64,000 bases of DNA from Streptomyces sclerotialus (GTDB lineage: Bacteria > Actinomycetota > Actinomycetes > Streptomycetales > Streptomycetaceae), in the NCBI GenBank assembly GCA_000719105.1, contig JODX01000002.1, positions 62,001 to 126,000 of the forward strand, read 5' to 3'. The first letter of the stretch is position 1. Each line of letters starts with the position of its first letter. Made by a program: the position numbers and the translations under genes. The notes beneath the pieces are model-generated. The model had not been told where the DNA came from. It was given only the letters and a program-made list of their open reading frames with translations, and did not search any database. This document shows, in pieces, positions 27,061-37,048 of the stretch.

Positions 27061-29410
27061 ACTCCACGGCCGTCACCTCCGTCTCGCAGCGCAGCCGCCG
27101 GTCCTGCCCCAGCACCCGCTCCGGCCCCGTCAGCGTCAGCCGCGCGGTGTGCCGTACGTCCGTGGCGGAGGCGGCCAGCCGCAGTTCCAGCGCGCCCGGC
27201 TCCACGATCCGGCTGCCCGCGCGGCCGGTGAACGCGGACAGGTCGGCGTGGAAGCCGAAGGTGATCCGGCGTGACTCGCCGGGGGCGAGCTCCACCCGCT
27301 GGTAGCCGATCAGACGGATGTCGGGGCGCGTGACCTGGGCGACCGGGTCGTGGAGGTAGAGCTGCACGACCTCGGCGCCCGCCCGCTCACCCGTGTTGGT
27401 GACGGTGACCTCCAGGGCGTACGACCCGTCCGTGGGAATCTCCGCGTCCGGGGCCGCGATGCCGCTCCAGGCGAACTCGGTGTACGAGCGGCCGTGGCCG
27501 AAGGGGTACAGCGGGGTCGGGTCGAGGCTGCTGACCTCGCCCGCGAGGCCCAGCGGCGGCTGGAGGTACGTCCACGGCTGGCCGCCGGGGGAGCGGGGCA
27601 CGCTCACCGGGAGCCGGCCCGACGGGGTGACCCGGCCGGAGAGGACGCCCGCCACCGCGGGGCCGCCCTCCTCGCCGGGGAAGAACGCCTGCACGGTCGC
27701 GGCGACCCGCCCGTCCCAGCGGCCGAGCGCGTACGGGCGGCCGGTCAGCAGCACCAGTACCACCGGCACCCCGGTCGCGACCAGCGCGTCCAGCAGTTCG
27801 CCCTGCGCGCCGGGCAGGTTCAGGTCGGCCACGTCGCAGCCCTCGCCCGACGTGCCCCGTCCGAACAGTCCCGCCCGGTCGCCGAGCACCGCCACGCACA
27901 CGTCCGCCTCGGCGGCCCGCGCCACGGCCTCCGCGAAACCGGAGGTGTCCGGGTCGGAGGTGTCGCAGCCCTCGGTGTAGGTGATCTTGGCGTCGGGGAG
28001 TTCGCCGCGCAGGGCCTGGAGGAGGGTGGGGATCTCGATGCCCACCGGCTTGTCGGGGTGCTGGACGCCCACGTGGGAGGGGAACGAGTAGCAGCCGAGC
28101 ATGGCCAGCGGGTCGTCCGCGCGCGGGCCCACCACGGCGATACGGGTGCCGGGCGCGAGCGGCAGCAGCCCGTCCGGGTTGGCGAGCAGGACCACGGACT
28201 CCTCTGCCAGGCGGCGGGCGAGGACGCGGTTGGCCGCCGAGTCCAGGTCGATCGTCACGGACTCTTCGGCGGGTGCCGGGTCCCAGTCCTCGTCCAGCAG
28301 CCCCAGCTCGCACTTCTGCAGCAGCACCCGGCGCGCCGCGCGGTCCACCAGCGCCTCGTCGACCGTGCCCGCCCGGACCCCGTCCACCAGCGCGTCCCCG
28401 TAGCAGCGCACCGTCGGCAGCTCCACGTCGATGCCCGCCGCCAGCGCCGCGTGGGCCGCCTCCGCCGGGCTGCCGGCCACCTTGTGCAGGGTCTCCAGGA
28501 AGCCGATGCCGAAGTAGTCGGCCACCACCGTGCCCGTGAAGCCCCACTCGTCGCGCAGCAGCCGGGTCAGGAGGGCGGGGTCCGCGGACGCCGGGACACC
28601 GTCCACCTCGTTGTAGGCCGCCATCACCGAGCGGGCGCCGCCCTCCCGCAGCGCCATCTCGAACGGCGGCAGCGTCACGTCCGCGAACTCCCGGGCCCCG
28701 GCCCGCACCGGCGCGAGATTGCGGGCACCCGCCGAGGACGCGTACCCGGCGAAGTGCTTCAGCGTGGCCACGATCCCCGCCGACTCCAGGCCCCGTACGT
28801 ACGCGCTGCCGATGGTGCCGACCAGGTACGGGTCCTCGCCGATGGTCTCCTCCACCCGGCCCCAGCGCAGGTCCCGCACCACGTCCAGGACCGGGGCCAG
28901 GCCCTGGTGGACGCCCGCCGAGGCCAGGTCGCGGCCGATGCGCGCGGCCATCTCCTCGACGAGACCGGGGTCGAAGGTGGCGCCCCAGGCCAGCGGCACC
29001 GGGTAGGCGGTGGCGCCCCAGGCCGTGAAGCCGGCCAGGCACTCCTCGTGGGCGACGGCCGGTATGCCGAAGCGGCTCGCCTCGGCTATCCGGCGCTGGG
29101 CGCGGGCCAGTGCCTGCGCGCCCAGCGCCGGGTCCACGGGGGCCGTGCCGAAGGAGCGGGTGAGCTGGCCGAGCCCGCGGGTGATCAGCTCGTCCCAGTC
29201 GTACTCCGCGGTCATCTCGTGCTGGTGCGGGGCCACTCCGTCGCCGTCCGTGTCGGCGCCCACCCAGACGCCGTACAGCTGGGCGGTCTTCTCCTCCAGG
29301 GTCATCCGGGCGAGGAGGTCGTCGACCCGGGCGGCGGCGGGCAGGGCGGGATCACGCCACGGTGCGGGGTCATGCCGAGGGGCGGGGTCGCGCCGAGGGG
29401 CGGTGGTCAT
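27059..29410 (-). CDS. bxlA: GH3 glycosidase, probably intracellular beta-xylosidase
   Basis: A 783-residue GH3 enzyme without signal peptide. The TIM-barrel domain (about 30-360) has GRVEETIGEDPYL, KHFAGY and the nucleophile Asp298 in VVADYFGIG. The second domain (about 390-620) has the acid/base region GTSGEG. A C-terminal fibronectin type III-like domain contains GERAGAEVVQLYLHD. Position at the end of the xylobiose importer operon, beside a xylanase, points to cleavage of imported xylo-oligosaccharides. Beta-glucosidase activity is the main alternative. ATG at 29410 has AGGAG. Confidence 0.88.
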   Translation of the reverse strand: MTTAPRRDPAPRHDPAPWRDPALPAAARVDDLLARMTLEEKTAQLYGVWVGADTDGDGVAPHQHEMTAEYDWDELITRGLGQLTRSFGTAPVDPALGAQALARAQRRIAEASRFGIPAVAHEECLAGFTAWGATAYPVPLAWGATFDPGLVEEMAARIGRDLASAGVHQGLAPVLDVVRDLRWGRVEETIGEDPYLVGTIGSAYVRGLESAGIVATLKHFAGYASSAGARNLAPVRAGAREFADVTLPPFEMALREGGARSVMAAYNEVDGVPASADPALLTRLLRDEWGFTGTVVADYFGIGFLETLHKVAGSPAEAAHAALAAGIDVELPTVRCYGDALVDGVRAGTVDEALVDRAARRVLLQKCELGLLDEDWDPAPAEESVTIDLDSAANRVLARRLAEESVVLLANPDGLLPLAPGTRIAVVGPRADDPLAMLGCYSFPSHVGVQHPDKPVGIEIPTLLQALRGELPDAKITYTEGCDTSDPDTSGFAEAVARAAEADVCVAVLGDRAGLFGRGTSGEGCDVADLNLPGAQGELLDALVATGVPVVLVLLTGRPYALGRWDGRVAATVQAFFPGEEGGPAVAGVLSGRVTPSGRLPVSVPRSPGGQPWTYLQPPLGLAGEVSSLDPTPLYPFGHGRSYTEFAWSGIAAPDAEIPTDGSYALEVTVTNTGERAGAEVVQLYLHDPVAQVTRPDIRLIGYQRVELAPGESRRITFGFHADLSAFTGRAGSRIVEPGALELRLAASATDVRHTARLTLTGPERVLGQDRRLRCETEVTAVE

Positions 29411-29464
29411 GGAACTCCTGTCGAGGCTGTAGGGAAGGAGCGACGGGCGGCAGCGCAGCGGTCC

Positions 29465-30364
29465 TCACTTGCCGCCCACGCCCATCAGGCCGCTCACGAG
29501 CGCGCGGCGGGCCAGCAGGTAGACGACGAAGATCGGGACGCCGGAGAGGACGACGGAGGCGAGCAGCGCGGGGATGTTCACGCCGAACTGGCTCACGTAG
29601 TTGAAGAGCCCGAGGGTGAGCACGCGCGGGCCGTCCGACTGGGTGAAGATCAGCGGGAAGAGGAAGCCGTTCCACGCCTGGAGGGCGGAGTAGATCACGA
29701 CCGTGCTGATGCCGCCCTTGGCGAGCGGCACCGTGAGCTGGAGCAGCATCCGCAGCGGTGAGGCGCCGTCCAGCGCCATGGCCTCGTACAGCTCCTCGGA
29801 GATGTCGCGGAGCGTGCCGGTCAGGACGAGGACCGAGACCGGCATCGCGAAGGCCGCCGTCGGCAGGATGACCGCGAGCAGCGTGTCGTACAGGCCGAGC
29901 TCGGAGATCAGCAGGTAGAGCGGGACCACGACCGCCTGCGCCGGGATCGCGACGCCCAGCAGGAACAGCCGGAACGCGCCGCCCGACCAGCGGGTGCGGG
30001 TGCGCACGGCGACGTACGCGAGGGGCACCGACAGCACGAGCACGATGCCGACGACCGCCACCGCCGTGATCACCGTGTTGACGAGGAGGTGGCCGAACCC
30101 GCTGTCGAGGACGGTGTTGTAGTTGTCGAGGGTGGGGTCCGTGGGCGGCCGCAGGGGGTTCTCGGTGAGCGCCTGCTCCTGGTCGGTGAGCGAGGCCGAC
30201 AGCATCGCGTAGATCGGGACCAGGACGATCAGCAGCCACAGCGTGGCACCGAGGCCGGCCACCGGGTTGGGGCGCCGGGACCAGTGCCTGCGGCGGGGCG
30301 TCTCCTGCGGGCGTCCGGCGGACTCGGGAGTCTTCGTGGGACGCGGCAGCGTGGTGTGTGACAC
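29465..30364 (-). CDS. bxlG: Sugar ABC transporter permease (xylobiose type)
   Basis: A 299-residue MalG-type inner-membrane permease with six predicted helices. The cytoplasmic EAA loop is EAMALDGASPLRMLLQLTVP, which contacts the ATPase. The start is GTG, four bases after the stop of the other permease gene. No ATPase gene is present; streptomycetes usually share MsiK encoded elsewhere. The gene order BxlE-F-G-A is the known xylobiose locus order. Confidence 0.9.
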   Translation of the reverse strand: MSHTTLPRPTKTPESAGRPQETPRRRHWSRRPNPVAGLGATLWLLIVLVPIYAMLSASLTDQEQALTENPLRPPTDPTLDNYNTVLDSGFGHLLVNTVITAVAVVGIVLVLSVPLAYVAVRTRTRWSGGAFRLFLLGVAIPAQAVVVPLYLLISELGLYDTLLAVILPTAAFAMPVSVLVLTGTLRDISEELYEAMALDGASPLRMLLQLTVPLAKGGISTVVIYSALQAWNGFLFPLIFTQSDGPRVLTLGLFNYVSQFGVNIPALLASVVLSGVPIFVVYLLARRALVSGLMGVGGK

Positions 30365-30368
30365 TCCG

Positions 30369-31280
30369 TCACATCCCTTCTCGGGTACTGCGCATGCCGC
30401 CGAAACCGGTCAGCCGGACCAGCAGCAGGGACAGCCCGGTGGCGGCGATGACGAGGAAGGAGGCGATGGCGCTCGCGTAGCCGAAGTCGTACGACTCGAA
30501 GCCCGCCTCGTACATCAGGTACGGCAGGATCGCCGTGTCGGTGCCCGGGCCGCCCCTGGTCAGGAGCAGCACGGTCTCGAAGTACGTGAGCGAGCCGGCG
30601 ATCATCATCACGCTCGACGTCGTCATGGTGTGGCGGAGCTGGGGCAGCGTGATCGAGAAGAACTGGCGGTAGCGGCCCGCGCCGTCGACGGTCGCCGCCT
30701 GGTACAGGACCGCCGGGATCTGCCGGGCACCGCCCTGGTAGATGAGTGTGTGCAGCGGGATGAACTGCCAGCCGCCGACGAACACGATCGCGAGGAACGC
30801 CCCGCTGGACGAGCCCAGGATGCCCGTGCGGATGACGCCGAAGTTCGGGTCGAGGAGCGCGTAGAAGAGCAGCGCGATCGCGGCGGAGGACAGCACCAGC
30901 GGCACGAAGAAGATCGCGGAGAGGACGGCACGGTTGCGCTGGGGGCCCGCCGCCCACACCCCGAGCAGCAGCGCCACCACCGTCTGGAACGCCCAGCTGC
31001 ACACCGTCAGCAGGACGGTCAGCCACAAGGACTGGGTCAGCCGCGGGTCGTCCAGCAGCTTCTGCCAGTTGGCGAGACCCACCGGTTTCGGGTCGCTGAG
31101 GCCGTCCCACTCGGTGAAGGACAGATAGAAGGCGAGGGCCATCGGGACGAGGGCGAAGAAGGCGAAGAACAGGACGCCGGGCAGCGCCCAGGCGGCGTGC
31201 GGCCGGCCCGCACGCGCGCCTTTCGCGGGCCGGGCGGCCGCGGGCCGCCCGGGTGGCCGCTTGTCGACCGTGACGCTCAC
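30369..31280 (-). CDS. bxlF: Sugar ABC transporter permease (xylobiose type)
   Basis: A 303-residue MalF-type permease with a Lys/Arg/Pro-rich N-terminus and six helices. Its EAA loop region reads [24 protein letters not shown] at 31280 overlaps the TGA of the binding-protein gene by four bases (GTGA), so translation is coupled. It pairs with the permease at 29465. Confidence 0.9.
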   Translation of the reverse strand: MSVTVDKRPPGRPAAARPAKGARAGRPHAAWALPGVLFFAFFALVPMALAFYLSFTEWDGLSDPKPVGLANWQKLLDDPRLTQSLWLTVLLTVCSWAFQTVVALLLGVWAAGPQRNRAVLSAIFFVPLVLSSAAIALLFYALLDPNFGVIRTGILGSSSGAFLAIVFVGGWQFIPLHTLIYQGGARQIPAVLYQAATVDGAGRYRQFFSITLPQLRHTMTTSSVMMIAGSLTYFETVLLLTRGGPGTDTAILPYLMYEAGFESYDFGYASAIASFLVIAATGLSLLLVRLTGFGGMRSTREGM

Positions 31281-32632
31281 TTCAGCCCCTTGCACGCCGC
31301 CACGAACTGGCTCGGGCTCGACTTCCCCGCGAAGAGCTTGCCGATCTCCGTGTGCATCTTGGTGCCGAGCTCGTCGCCGAGCGCCTGGTCCCAGGAGAGC
31401 GTGAAGGCGGGGGCCTTCTCGACCATGCTGTACTGGAACTTCGCGTACTCGGGGTTCGGTGCCGCGTCCAGCAGCTTGGCCGCGTTGGAGGTGGTCGGCA
31501 CGTCGCCGTTGTCGACCAGGGCCTGCGCGTACTCCTCGGAGGCACAGTCCTTGAGGAAGGCGATGGCCGCGTCCTTGTTCTTGGTCCGGGCGTTGATGGA
31601 CCAGTAGTTGGTGGGGTTGCCGACCACGTTGCGGACGTCGCCGGTGCCGCCCTCGACCGAGGGGAAGGCCGTCCAGCCCAGGTCCTTGCGGGCGAAGTCC
31701 GGGAACTTGCCGAGCTGCGTCGAGTACTCCCACGAGCCCATCAGGTGCATGGCCGCCTTGCCCTTGGCGAAGACCGCGGGCGCGCTGTCGTTGGTGTACG
31801 CCACCGAGGTGAAGTTGGAGCCGAAGGCGCCGTCGTCGACGAGTTCCTTCACCATCTCGGCCGCCTTGACCATGGCCGGGTCGCCCCAGCCCTCGGCGTC
31901 GCCGTTCTGGATGCGCTTGAAGACCTCGGGGCCGCCGATGCGGTCGACCAGGTACTCCAGCCACATCAGCTCGGGCCAGAGGTCGGCGCCGCCGAGCGCG
32001 AACGGGGTGATGCCCGCCTTCTTCAGCTTGGCGTTGTTGTCGAGCAGCTGGTCCCAGGTGGTGGGCGGCTGCAGCTTCCGCTCGGCGAACAGGGACTTGT
32101 TGTAGAAGAGGATCACCGGCTGCATGCCGCGCATGGGGACGCCGTAGTGGCGGCCCTTGAGGTCGCCGGACGACAGCACCGAGGGGATGAAGCCGTCCTT
32201 GAGCACCGGGTCGTTCTCGATGGTGTCGGTGAGGTCGACGAGCTTGCCGGCCTCCTCGTACGGCTTGATGGAGCCGCCGCCCCAGTTGAAGAAGACGTCG
32301 GGGGCGCCGGGCGAGCCCATGGCCGTACGCAGCTTCGGGGAGTAGTCGGAGCCCGGGATCCGCTGCAGCTTGACCTTGCCGCCGGTCTTCTTCGCCGCGG
32401 CCGAGGCGTTGTACCGCTTCACGGACGCCTCTTGGATCTTCACCGCACTGTCCCCGTACACGAACGCGGTGATCTCCCCCTTGCCGCCGCCCGAACCGCC
32501 GCTGCCGGAGCCGCAGGCGGTGAGACCGGTGGTGAGCAACGTGGTGGCTCCGGCGCCGAGGACCCAGCGCCTGCTGAACGTCCGGCCCCCCGTGGACCGT
32601 CCGCCGTTGGACAGCCCTCTGTTCGACTCCAT
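31277..32632 (-). CDS. bxlE: Sugar-binding lipoprotein (xylobiose type)
   Basis: The extracellular solute-binding protein of the importer, 451 residues. The N-terminus has [21 protein letters not shown], with the lipobox LTAC at about residues 37-40 and twin arginines suggesting Tat export. A glycine linker and a periplasmic-binding type 1 fold follow. It is first in the operon bxlEFGA. ATG at 32632 with AAAGG upstream is preferred to a longer frame. Ligand specificity for xylobiose is inferred from gene order and the neighbouring xylanase. Confidence 0.9.
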   Translation of the reverse strand: MESNRGLSNGGRSTGGRTFSRRWVLGAGATTLLTTGLTACGSGSGGSGGGKGEITAFVYGDSAVKIQEASVKRYNASAAAKKTGGKVKLQRIPGSDYSPKLRTAMGSPGAPDVFFNWGGGSIKPYEEAGKLVDLTDTIENDPVLKDGFIPSVLSSGDLKGRHYGVPMRGMQPVILFYNKSLFAERKLQPPTTWDQLLDNNAKLKKAGITPFALGGADLWPELMWLEYLVDRIGGPEVFKRIQNGDAEGWGDPAMVKAAEMVKELVDDGAFGSNFTSVAYTNDSAPAVFAKGKAAMHLMGSWEYSTQLGKFPDFARKDLGWTAFPSVEGGTGDVRNVVGNPTNYWSINARTKNKDAAIAFLKDCASEEYAQALVDNGDVPTTSNAAKLLDAAPNPEYAKFQYSMVEKAPAFTLSWDQALGDELGTKMHTEIGKLFAGKSSPSQFVAACKGLK

Positions 32633-32659
32633 GACAGCACCTTTCGCACCTGCGGTAAG

Positions 32660-32735
32660 CGAATGTTCTGGCGAGTGATGCGACGAAACTCGACGCATGA
32701 CGACGAATGTTTCGGTTGAAAATTCGAATGTTCCG
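32660..32735. promoter_or_regulatory. Three CGAATGTTYYG repeats between bxlE and bxlR
   Basis: CGAATGTTCTG (32660-32670), CGAATGTTTCG (32704-32714) and CGAATGTTCCG (32725-32735) share nine of eleven bases. They lie in the divergent spacer and resemble the CGAAA-C-TTTCG palindrome upstream of the xylanase gene. They are probable binding sites of the LacI-type repressor. Confidence 0.6.
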
Positions 32736-32806
32736 GGAACGTAAGGCGTTCAAGGGGGCCAGTCAAGGGGTCGTGCAGAGATACGTGCGCGGCTACGATC
32801 CCCCTC

Positions 32807-33868
32807 ATGAAGCAGCCGAAGCCCGCGGGAACCCAGGCAAGAGCGCAGACCGCGCAGACCACCACGCAGACGGCGACGCTCGCCGAGATCGCCCGCGAGG
32901 CCGGGGTCTCGGCTCCGACTGTTTCGAAGGTGCTCAACGGCCGTGCGGATGTCGCCCCGACCACCCGTTCCCGGGTCGAGGCACTGCTGCGCGAGTACGG
33001 CTACCGCCGCCGCCGCGCCGAGGCGACCCGCTCACCACTGATCGACCTGGTCTTCCACGAACTGGAGAGCGCCTGGGCGATGGAGGTCATCCGGGGCGTC
33101 GAGACGGTCGCCACCGAGGCCGGTCTGAGCGTGGTGCTCTCGGAGAGCGCGGGCCGGCTGACCCCCGGCCGCACCTGGGCCGACCAGGTGGCCGCCCGCC
33201 GCCCGCACGGCGTGGTCCTCGTCCTGTCCGGCCTGGACGCCTCCCAGCGGGCCCTGCTCACCAGCAGGTCGATCCCCTTCGTGGTGATGGACCCGGCGGG
33301 CGACCCCGGCGACGACGTGCCCTCCATCGGCGCCACCAACTGGCAGGGCGGACTGGCCGCCACCCGGCACCTGATCGAACTGGGTCACCGGCGCATCGGC
33401 GCGATCAGCGGCCCCTCGCGGATGATGTGCAGCCGCGCGCGCGTGGACGGCTACCGCGCCGCCCTGGAGACGGCCGGGCTCCCGGTCGACCCCGGGCTCA
33501 TCACGGCCGGCGACTTCCACCACGAGGCCGGCTACCGCCTGGGCCTGGACCTCCTGCGCCGCCCCGACCGCCCCACGGCCGTCTTCGCGGGCAACGACCT
33601 CCAGGCGCTCGGCCTGTACGAGGCCGCGCGCGAGCTGGGGCTGCGGGTGCCGGAGGACCTGAGCGTGGTCGGGTTCGACGACCTGCCCGTCGCCCGCTGG
33701 GTGGGGCCGCCGCTGACGACCGTGCGGCAGCCGCTGATGGAGATGGCCGAGGCCGCGGCACGGCTGGTGCTGGACCTGGGGCGCGAGGAGCAGACGTCGA
33801 CGGCGACGCGGGTGGAACTGGCGACGAGCCTGGTGGTGCGGAGCAGTACGGCTGCGCCTCGGCATTGA
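32807..33868 (+). CDS. bxlR: LacI-family repressor of the xylan/xylobiose genes
   Basis: The 353-residue product has a LacI helix-turn-helix at about residues 24-70 (TLAEIAREAGVSAPTVSKVL, then NGRADVAP) and a hinge. The sugar-binding domain follows, with HLIELGHRRIGAISGP, AVFAGNDLQALG and DLSVVGFDDLP. It is divergent from bxlE, the arrangement of BxlR in xylobiose loci. It probably represses the transporter operon and the xylanase until a xylo-oligosaccharide binds. The effector is inferred. Confidence 0.88.
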   Translation: MKQPKPAGTQARAQTAQTTTQTATLAEIAREAGVSAPTVSKVLNGRADVAPTTRSRVEALLREYGYRRRRAEATRSPLIDLVFHELESAWAMEVIRGVETVATEAGLSVVLSESAGRLTPGRTWADQVAARRPHGVVLVLSGLDASQRALLTSRSIPFVVMDPAGDPGDDVPSIGATNWQGGLAATRHLIELGHRRIGAISGPSRMMCSRARVDGYRAALETAGLPVDPGLITAGDFHHEAGYRLGLDLLRRPDRPTAVFAGNDLQALGLYEAARELGLRVPEDLSVVGFDDLPVARWVGPPLTTVRQPLMEMAEAAARLVLDLGREEQTSTATRVELATSLVVRSSTAAPRH

Positions 33869-33918
33869 CGGGTGGTGCGGGCTTCTGCACACTCCTGCGG
33901 AGTCAATCGGCCGAGTAC

Positions 33919-33931
33919 TCGAAACTTTCGA
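33919..33931 (+). promoter_or_regulatory. Operator-like palindrome before the xylanase gene
   Basis: TCGAAACTTTCGA is a perfect 13-base palindrome, 34 bases before the xylanase start. It shares its core with the repeats in the bxlE-bxlR spacer, which suggests coregulation. Confidence 0.6.
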
Positions 33932-33964
33932 TTCGATGCCCATTCGATTCCGCGGAGGCACCCC

Positions 33965-35347
33965 ATGAGAACCTCCAGATCGGTTCCGAGCTCCAGTTCC
34001 TCCTTACGGGCCCGGCTGGCCGCGCTGCTCACCGGCGTCTCGGTCGCCGGCGCGCTGCTGGCGGGGGCCACGGCCGCCCATGCGGCCGACCCCCCGCTGC
34101 GCGACCTGGCCGACGCCAAGGGCAAGGTCATCGGCACCGCGGTCACCGGCTCCAAGCTCACCGACACCTACGGGGACATCGCCGGGAGCGAGTTCAACTG
34201 GCTCACCCCCGGCAACGCCATGAAGTGGGGGTCGGTCGAGCCCACCCGCGGCACGTACAACTGGGCCGAGGCCGACCGGATCGTCGAGTTCGCCGAGGAG
34301 CACGGCCAGCAGGTGCGCGGCCACACCCTCGTCTGGCACAGCCAGAACCCGGACTGGCTGACGAACGGCACCTGGACGGCCGCCGGGCTGAGCGAGCTGC
34401 TGGACGACCACATCGCCACCGAGGTCGGCCGCTACAAGGGCCGGCTGGCCGCCTGGGACGTGGTGAACGAGCCGTTCAACGAGGACGGCACCTACCGGCA
34501 GACCCTCTTCTACAACACGCTCGGCCAGGACTACATCGCCCAGGCCCTGACCGCCGCCCGCGCGGCCGACCCGGACGCCAAGCTGTACATCAACGACTAC
34601 AACGTCGAGGGCGTCAACGCCAAGAGCACGGGCCTCTACAACCTGGTCAAGTCGCTCAAGGAGCGCGGCGTCCCGATCGACGGCGTCGGCCTCCAGGCGC
34701 ACCTGATCCTCGGCCAGGTCCCCGCCACCCTCCAGCAGAACATCCAGCGCTTCGCCGACCTCGGCGTCGACGTGGCGATCACCGAGCTCGACATCCGGAT
34801 GCAGCTCCCCGCCACCTCGGCGAAGCTGGCGCAGCAGGCGGAGGAGTACAAGACGGTCGTGGCCGCGTGCGTCGCGGTGAGCCGGTGCACCGGGGTCACC
34901 GTGTGGGGCTTCACGGACTCCGACTCCTGGATCCCGGACGTCTTCGACGGATACGGGGCGGCCACTCCGTACGACGAGAACTACGCGAAGAAACCGGCGT
35001 ACGGCGGCATCGCGACCGCACTCGGCGGCACGACGACCACACCGCCGCCGACGGACGCGTGCACGGCGACGTACACCGTGACCAGCCAGTGGAACACGGG
35101 CTTCACGGGCCAGGTGCGGATCGCCTGCTCCGGGGCGTCCCTGTCGTCGTGGAAGGTGGACTGGACGTACGGCGCGGGCCAGCGGATCACCCAGTCCTGG
35201 AACGCGGACTGCACCCAGAGCGGCACCCGGGTCAGCTGTACCAACGCCGCCTACAACGGAACCGTGCCGGACGGCGGTTCGGTGACGTTCGGCTTCAACG
35301 CGAGCTGGAGCGGCGGCAATCCGGTGCCGGTGGTGACACTGGCGTGA
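33965..35347 (+). CDS. Secreted GH10 endo-1,4-beta-xylanase with CBM2
   Basis: A 460-residue secreted enzyme. The signal peptide ends AAHA near residue 40. The GH10 barrel (about 45-340) has Glu169 as acid/base in DVVNEP and Glu274 as nucleophile in ITELDI, with HTLVWH. A short Thr/Pro linker leads to a C-terminal CBM2 (about 360-460) with exposed tryptophans and paired cysteines. It cuts xylan outside the cell to oligomers that BxlEFG can import. ATG at 33965 has GGAGG. Confidence 0.95.
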   Translation: MRTSRSVPSSSSSLRARLAALLTGVSVAGALLAGATAAHAADPPLRDLADAKGKVIGTAVTGSKLTDTYGDIAGSEFNWLTPGNAMKWGSVEPTRGTYNWAEADRIVEFAEEHGQQVRGHTLVWHSQNPDWLTNGTWTAAGLSELLDDHIATEVGRYKGRLAAWDVVNEPFNEDGTYRQTLFYNTLGQDYIAQALTAARAADPDAKLYINDYNVEGVNAKSTGLYNLVKSLKERGVPIDGVGLQAHLILGQVPATLQQNIQRFADLGVDVAITELDIRMQLPATSAKLAQQAEEYKTVVAACVAVSRCTGVTVWGFTDSDSWIPDVFDGYGAATPYDENYAKKPAYGGIATALGGTTTTPPPTDACTATYTVTSQWNTGFTGQVRIACSGASLSSWKVDWTYGAGQRITQSWNADCTQSGTRVSCTNAAYNGTVPDGGSVTFGFNASWSGGNPVPVVTLA

Positions 35348-35454
35348 CGTTCGGTCACCCGGGGGCCGGGCTTCGCCCGGAAGTCATGAGATTCTCCGAA
35401 GAATCCTCTCCGGAAGGTTTTCAGCCGTAACAATTCGGACTTACGTTCCTGCCT

Positions 35455-36546
35455 GTGAGCGAACGTGCGACCGAACGTACGACCGACCTGACCGGAGAAG
35501 ACGAGCCCGCGGGCAGATGCGTGGACCGGCGGCCGAAGTGGCTGAAGACCGCCGGTCTCACGCTCGCCGGACTCCTCGTGCTCGGCGCGGGGGCGGCGGG
35601 CTGGGTGTACTGGCACCTCAGCGACAACATCACCAGCGTCGACATCAACAGCGCGCTGGGTGACGACCGCCCGCCGAAGTCCGTGTCGACCCCGGCGGTG
35701 TCTCCCTCCACCTCCGCCTCGCCCGTCCCCGTACCGAGCGGCGCCCTGAACATCCTGGTCCTCGGCTCCGACTCGCGCAGCGGCGAGGAGAACGCGGAGC
35801 TCGGCGGCGGCGACGACTCCGGCGGCGCCCGCTCCGACACGGCGATGGTGGTCCATCTCGACGAGGGCCGGACGACGGCGACGGTCGTGAGCATCCCGCG
35901 CGACACCCTGGTCACCCGGCCGTCCTGTCCGCTGGCCTCGGGCCGGTCGACGCAGGTCGTGTACGGGGCGATGTTCAACAGCGCGTACGCGGTGGGCGGT
36001 CCGGTCTGCGCGGTGAAGACGGCCGAGTCCCTCACCGGCGTCCGCATGGACCACTACCTCGAGATCGACTTCTCGGGATTCGCGGACCTGGTGGACGCGC
36101 TGGGCGGGGTCACGGTCACGACGGACGAGGACATCGACGACGAGGACAGCCACCTGGAGCTGGCGGCCGGCACCCACCACCTCGACGGCGAGCAGGCCCT
36201 CGCCCTGGCCCGCACCCGCCACGGCATAGGCGACGGCAGCGACCTGGGCCGCATCGCCCTGCAACAGCACCTGGTGAAGGCCCTCCTGGACCAGATCGCG
36301 TCCACCGACCTCCTCACCAGCCCCACGAAGCTCTACGAGGTCGCCGACGCGGTCACGGCCGGTCTGACGACGGACACGGAGCTGGACTCCCTGACCGCAC
36401 TGGTGGACCTGGGCCGCAGCCTGGCCGACCTCACCTCGGACCGGGTGGAGACGGTGACGATGCCGGTGGTCACGGCGCCGTCCGATCCCAACCGGGTGGT
36501 GGCGGACGAGCCGGAGGCGACGGAGCTGTGGGAGTCGCTGAGGTAG
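35455..36546 (+). CDS. LytR-CpsA-Psr (LCP) family protein
   Basis: A 363-residue type II membrane protein with a cytoplasmic N-terminus of about 30 residues, one helix (about 34-56) and an external LCP domain. ILVLGSDSRSGE, RSDTAMVVHLD, VSIPRDTLV and ALALARTRHG are the polyprenyl-phosphate-binding motifs. LCP enzymes attach polymers such as teichoic acids or arabinogalactan to peptidoglycan; the polymer here is unknown. The start is GTG without a clear ribosome site. Confidence 0.92.
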   Translation: MSERATERTTDLTGEDEPAGRCVDRRPKWLKTAGLTLAGLLVLGAGAAGWVYWHLSDNITSVDINSALGDDRPPKSVSTPAVSPSTSASPVPVPSGALNILVLGSDSRSGEENAELGGGDDSGGARSDTAMVVHLDEGRTTATVVSIPRDTLVTRPSCPLASGRSTQVVYGAMFNSAYAVGGPVCAVKTAESLTGVRMDHYLEIDFSGFADLVDALGGVTVTTDEDIDDEDSHLELAAGTHHLDGEQALALARTRHGIGDGSDLGRIALQQHLVKALLDQIASTDLLTSPTKLYEVADAVTAGLTTDTELDSLTALVDLGRSLADLTSDRVETVTMPVVTAPSDPNRVVADEPEATELWESLR

Positions 36547-36569
36547 CGGAAAAACTTTTTTCGCGACCG

Positions 36570-36596
36570 TGTCGATCCAGGCGCCCGCCGTTCGAC
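36570..36596 (+). promoter_or_regulatory. Putative ECF42-dependent promoter
   Basis: TGTCGA (36570-36575), 17 bases, then CGAC (36593-36596) fits the bipartite motif I recall for ECF42 sigma factors. It lies about 50 bases upstream of the DGPF gene, the usual target of its adjacent sigma factor. Confidence 0.55.
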
Positions 36597-36648
36597 GTCA
36601 GGGGTGAGAGGCGGGGAACGCCCCCGCCGCCGTGACCGAGGAGCCACC

Positions 36649-37002
36649 ATGCCCCGCTACCTGTCCCTGGTCCAGTACGACGAGAACAACATCCCTGCCG
36701 AGGGTGTCAGCCCGGAGATCCAGCAGCGGATGGGCGCGCTGCTGGAGGAGATCACCAAGGCGGGCGTGCTGCTCGACACCGCCGGGCTGCTGCCGTCCGC
36801 GCAGGGCAGGAAAGTGCGACTGGAGGGCGGGGAAGTGTCCGTCACGGACGGACCGTTCACCGAGTCGAAGGAGCTCGTGGGCGGCTACGCGATGATGCAG
36901 TGCAAGGACATGGCCGAGGCCGAGGTGTGGGCGAAGCGCTTCGTGCAGGCGCACGTGGGATGGACCCTCACCTGCGAGGTGCGGGAGATCATCGAGGGCT
37001 GA
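36649..37002 (+). CDS. DGPF-domain (YCII-related) protein
   Basis: A 117-residue protein of the YCII/DGPF family. It starts MPRYLSLVQYDEN and carries the eponymous DGPF in VTDGPFTESKELVGGY. Members typically sit beside ECF42 sigma genes, as here with 46 bases between them. The biochemical role is not established. ATG at 36649 has GAGGAG upstream. Confidence 0.92.
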   Translation: MPRYLSLVQYDENNIPAEGVSPEIQQRMGALLEEITKAGVLLDTAGLLPSAQGRKVRLEGGEVSVTDGPFTESKELVGGYAMMQCKDMAEAEVWAKRFVQAHVGWTLTCEVREIIEG

Positions 37003-37048
37003 GGCGGGGCCTTGCCCGTACGCCTGTACGGGTGTCGGATGGTGGGCT

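Noticed and set aside
27350..29761. An 803-codon open frame on the plus strand
   Set aside because: It is antisense to the GH3 gene, has Arg/Gly-rich composition without domain motifs, and arises from the high GC content at third positions.
30369..32753. A fused 794-codon transporter protein
   Set aside because: The frame joins antisense-like sequence within the binding-protein gene to the permease; the permease has its own GTG coupled to the bxlE stop.
32707..35430. A 907-codon plus-strand frame over the repressor and xylanase
   Set aside because: It runs out of frame through two well-supported genes and shows only low-complexity Arg/Pro/Gly sequence.
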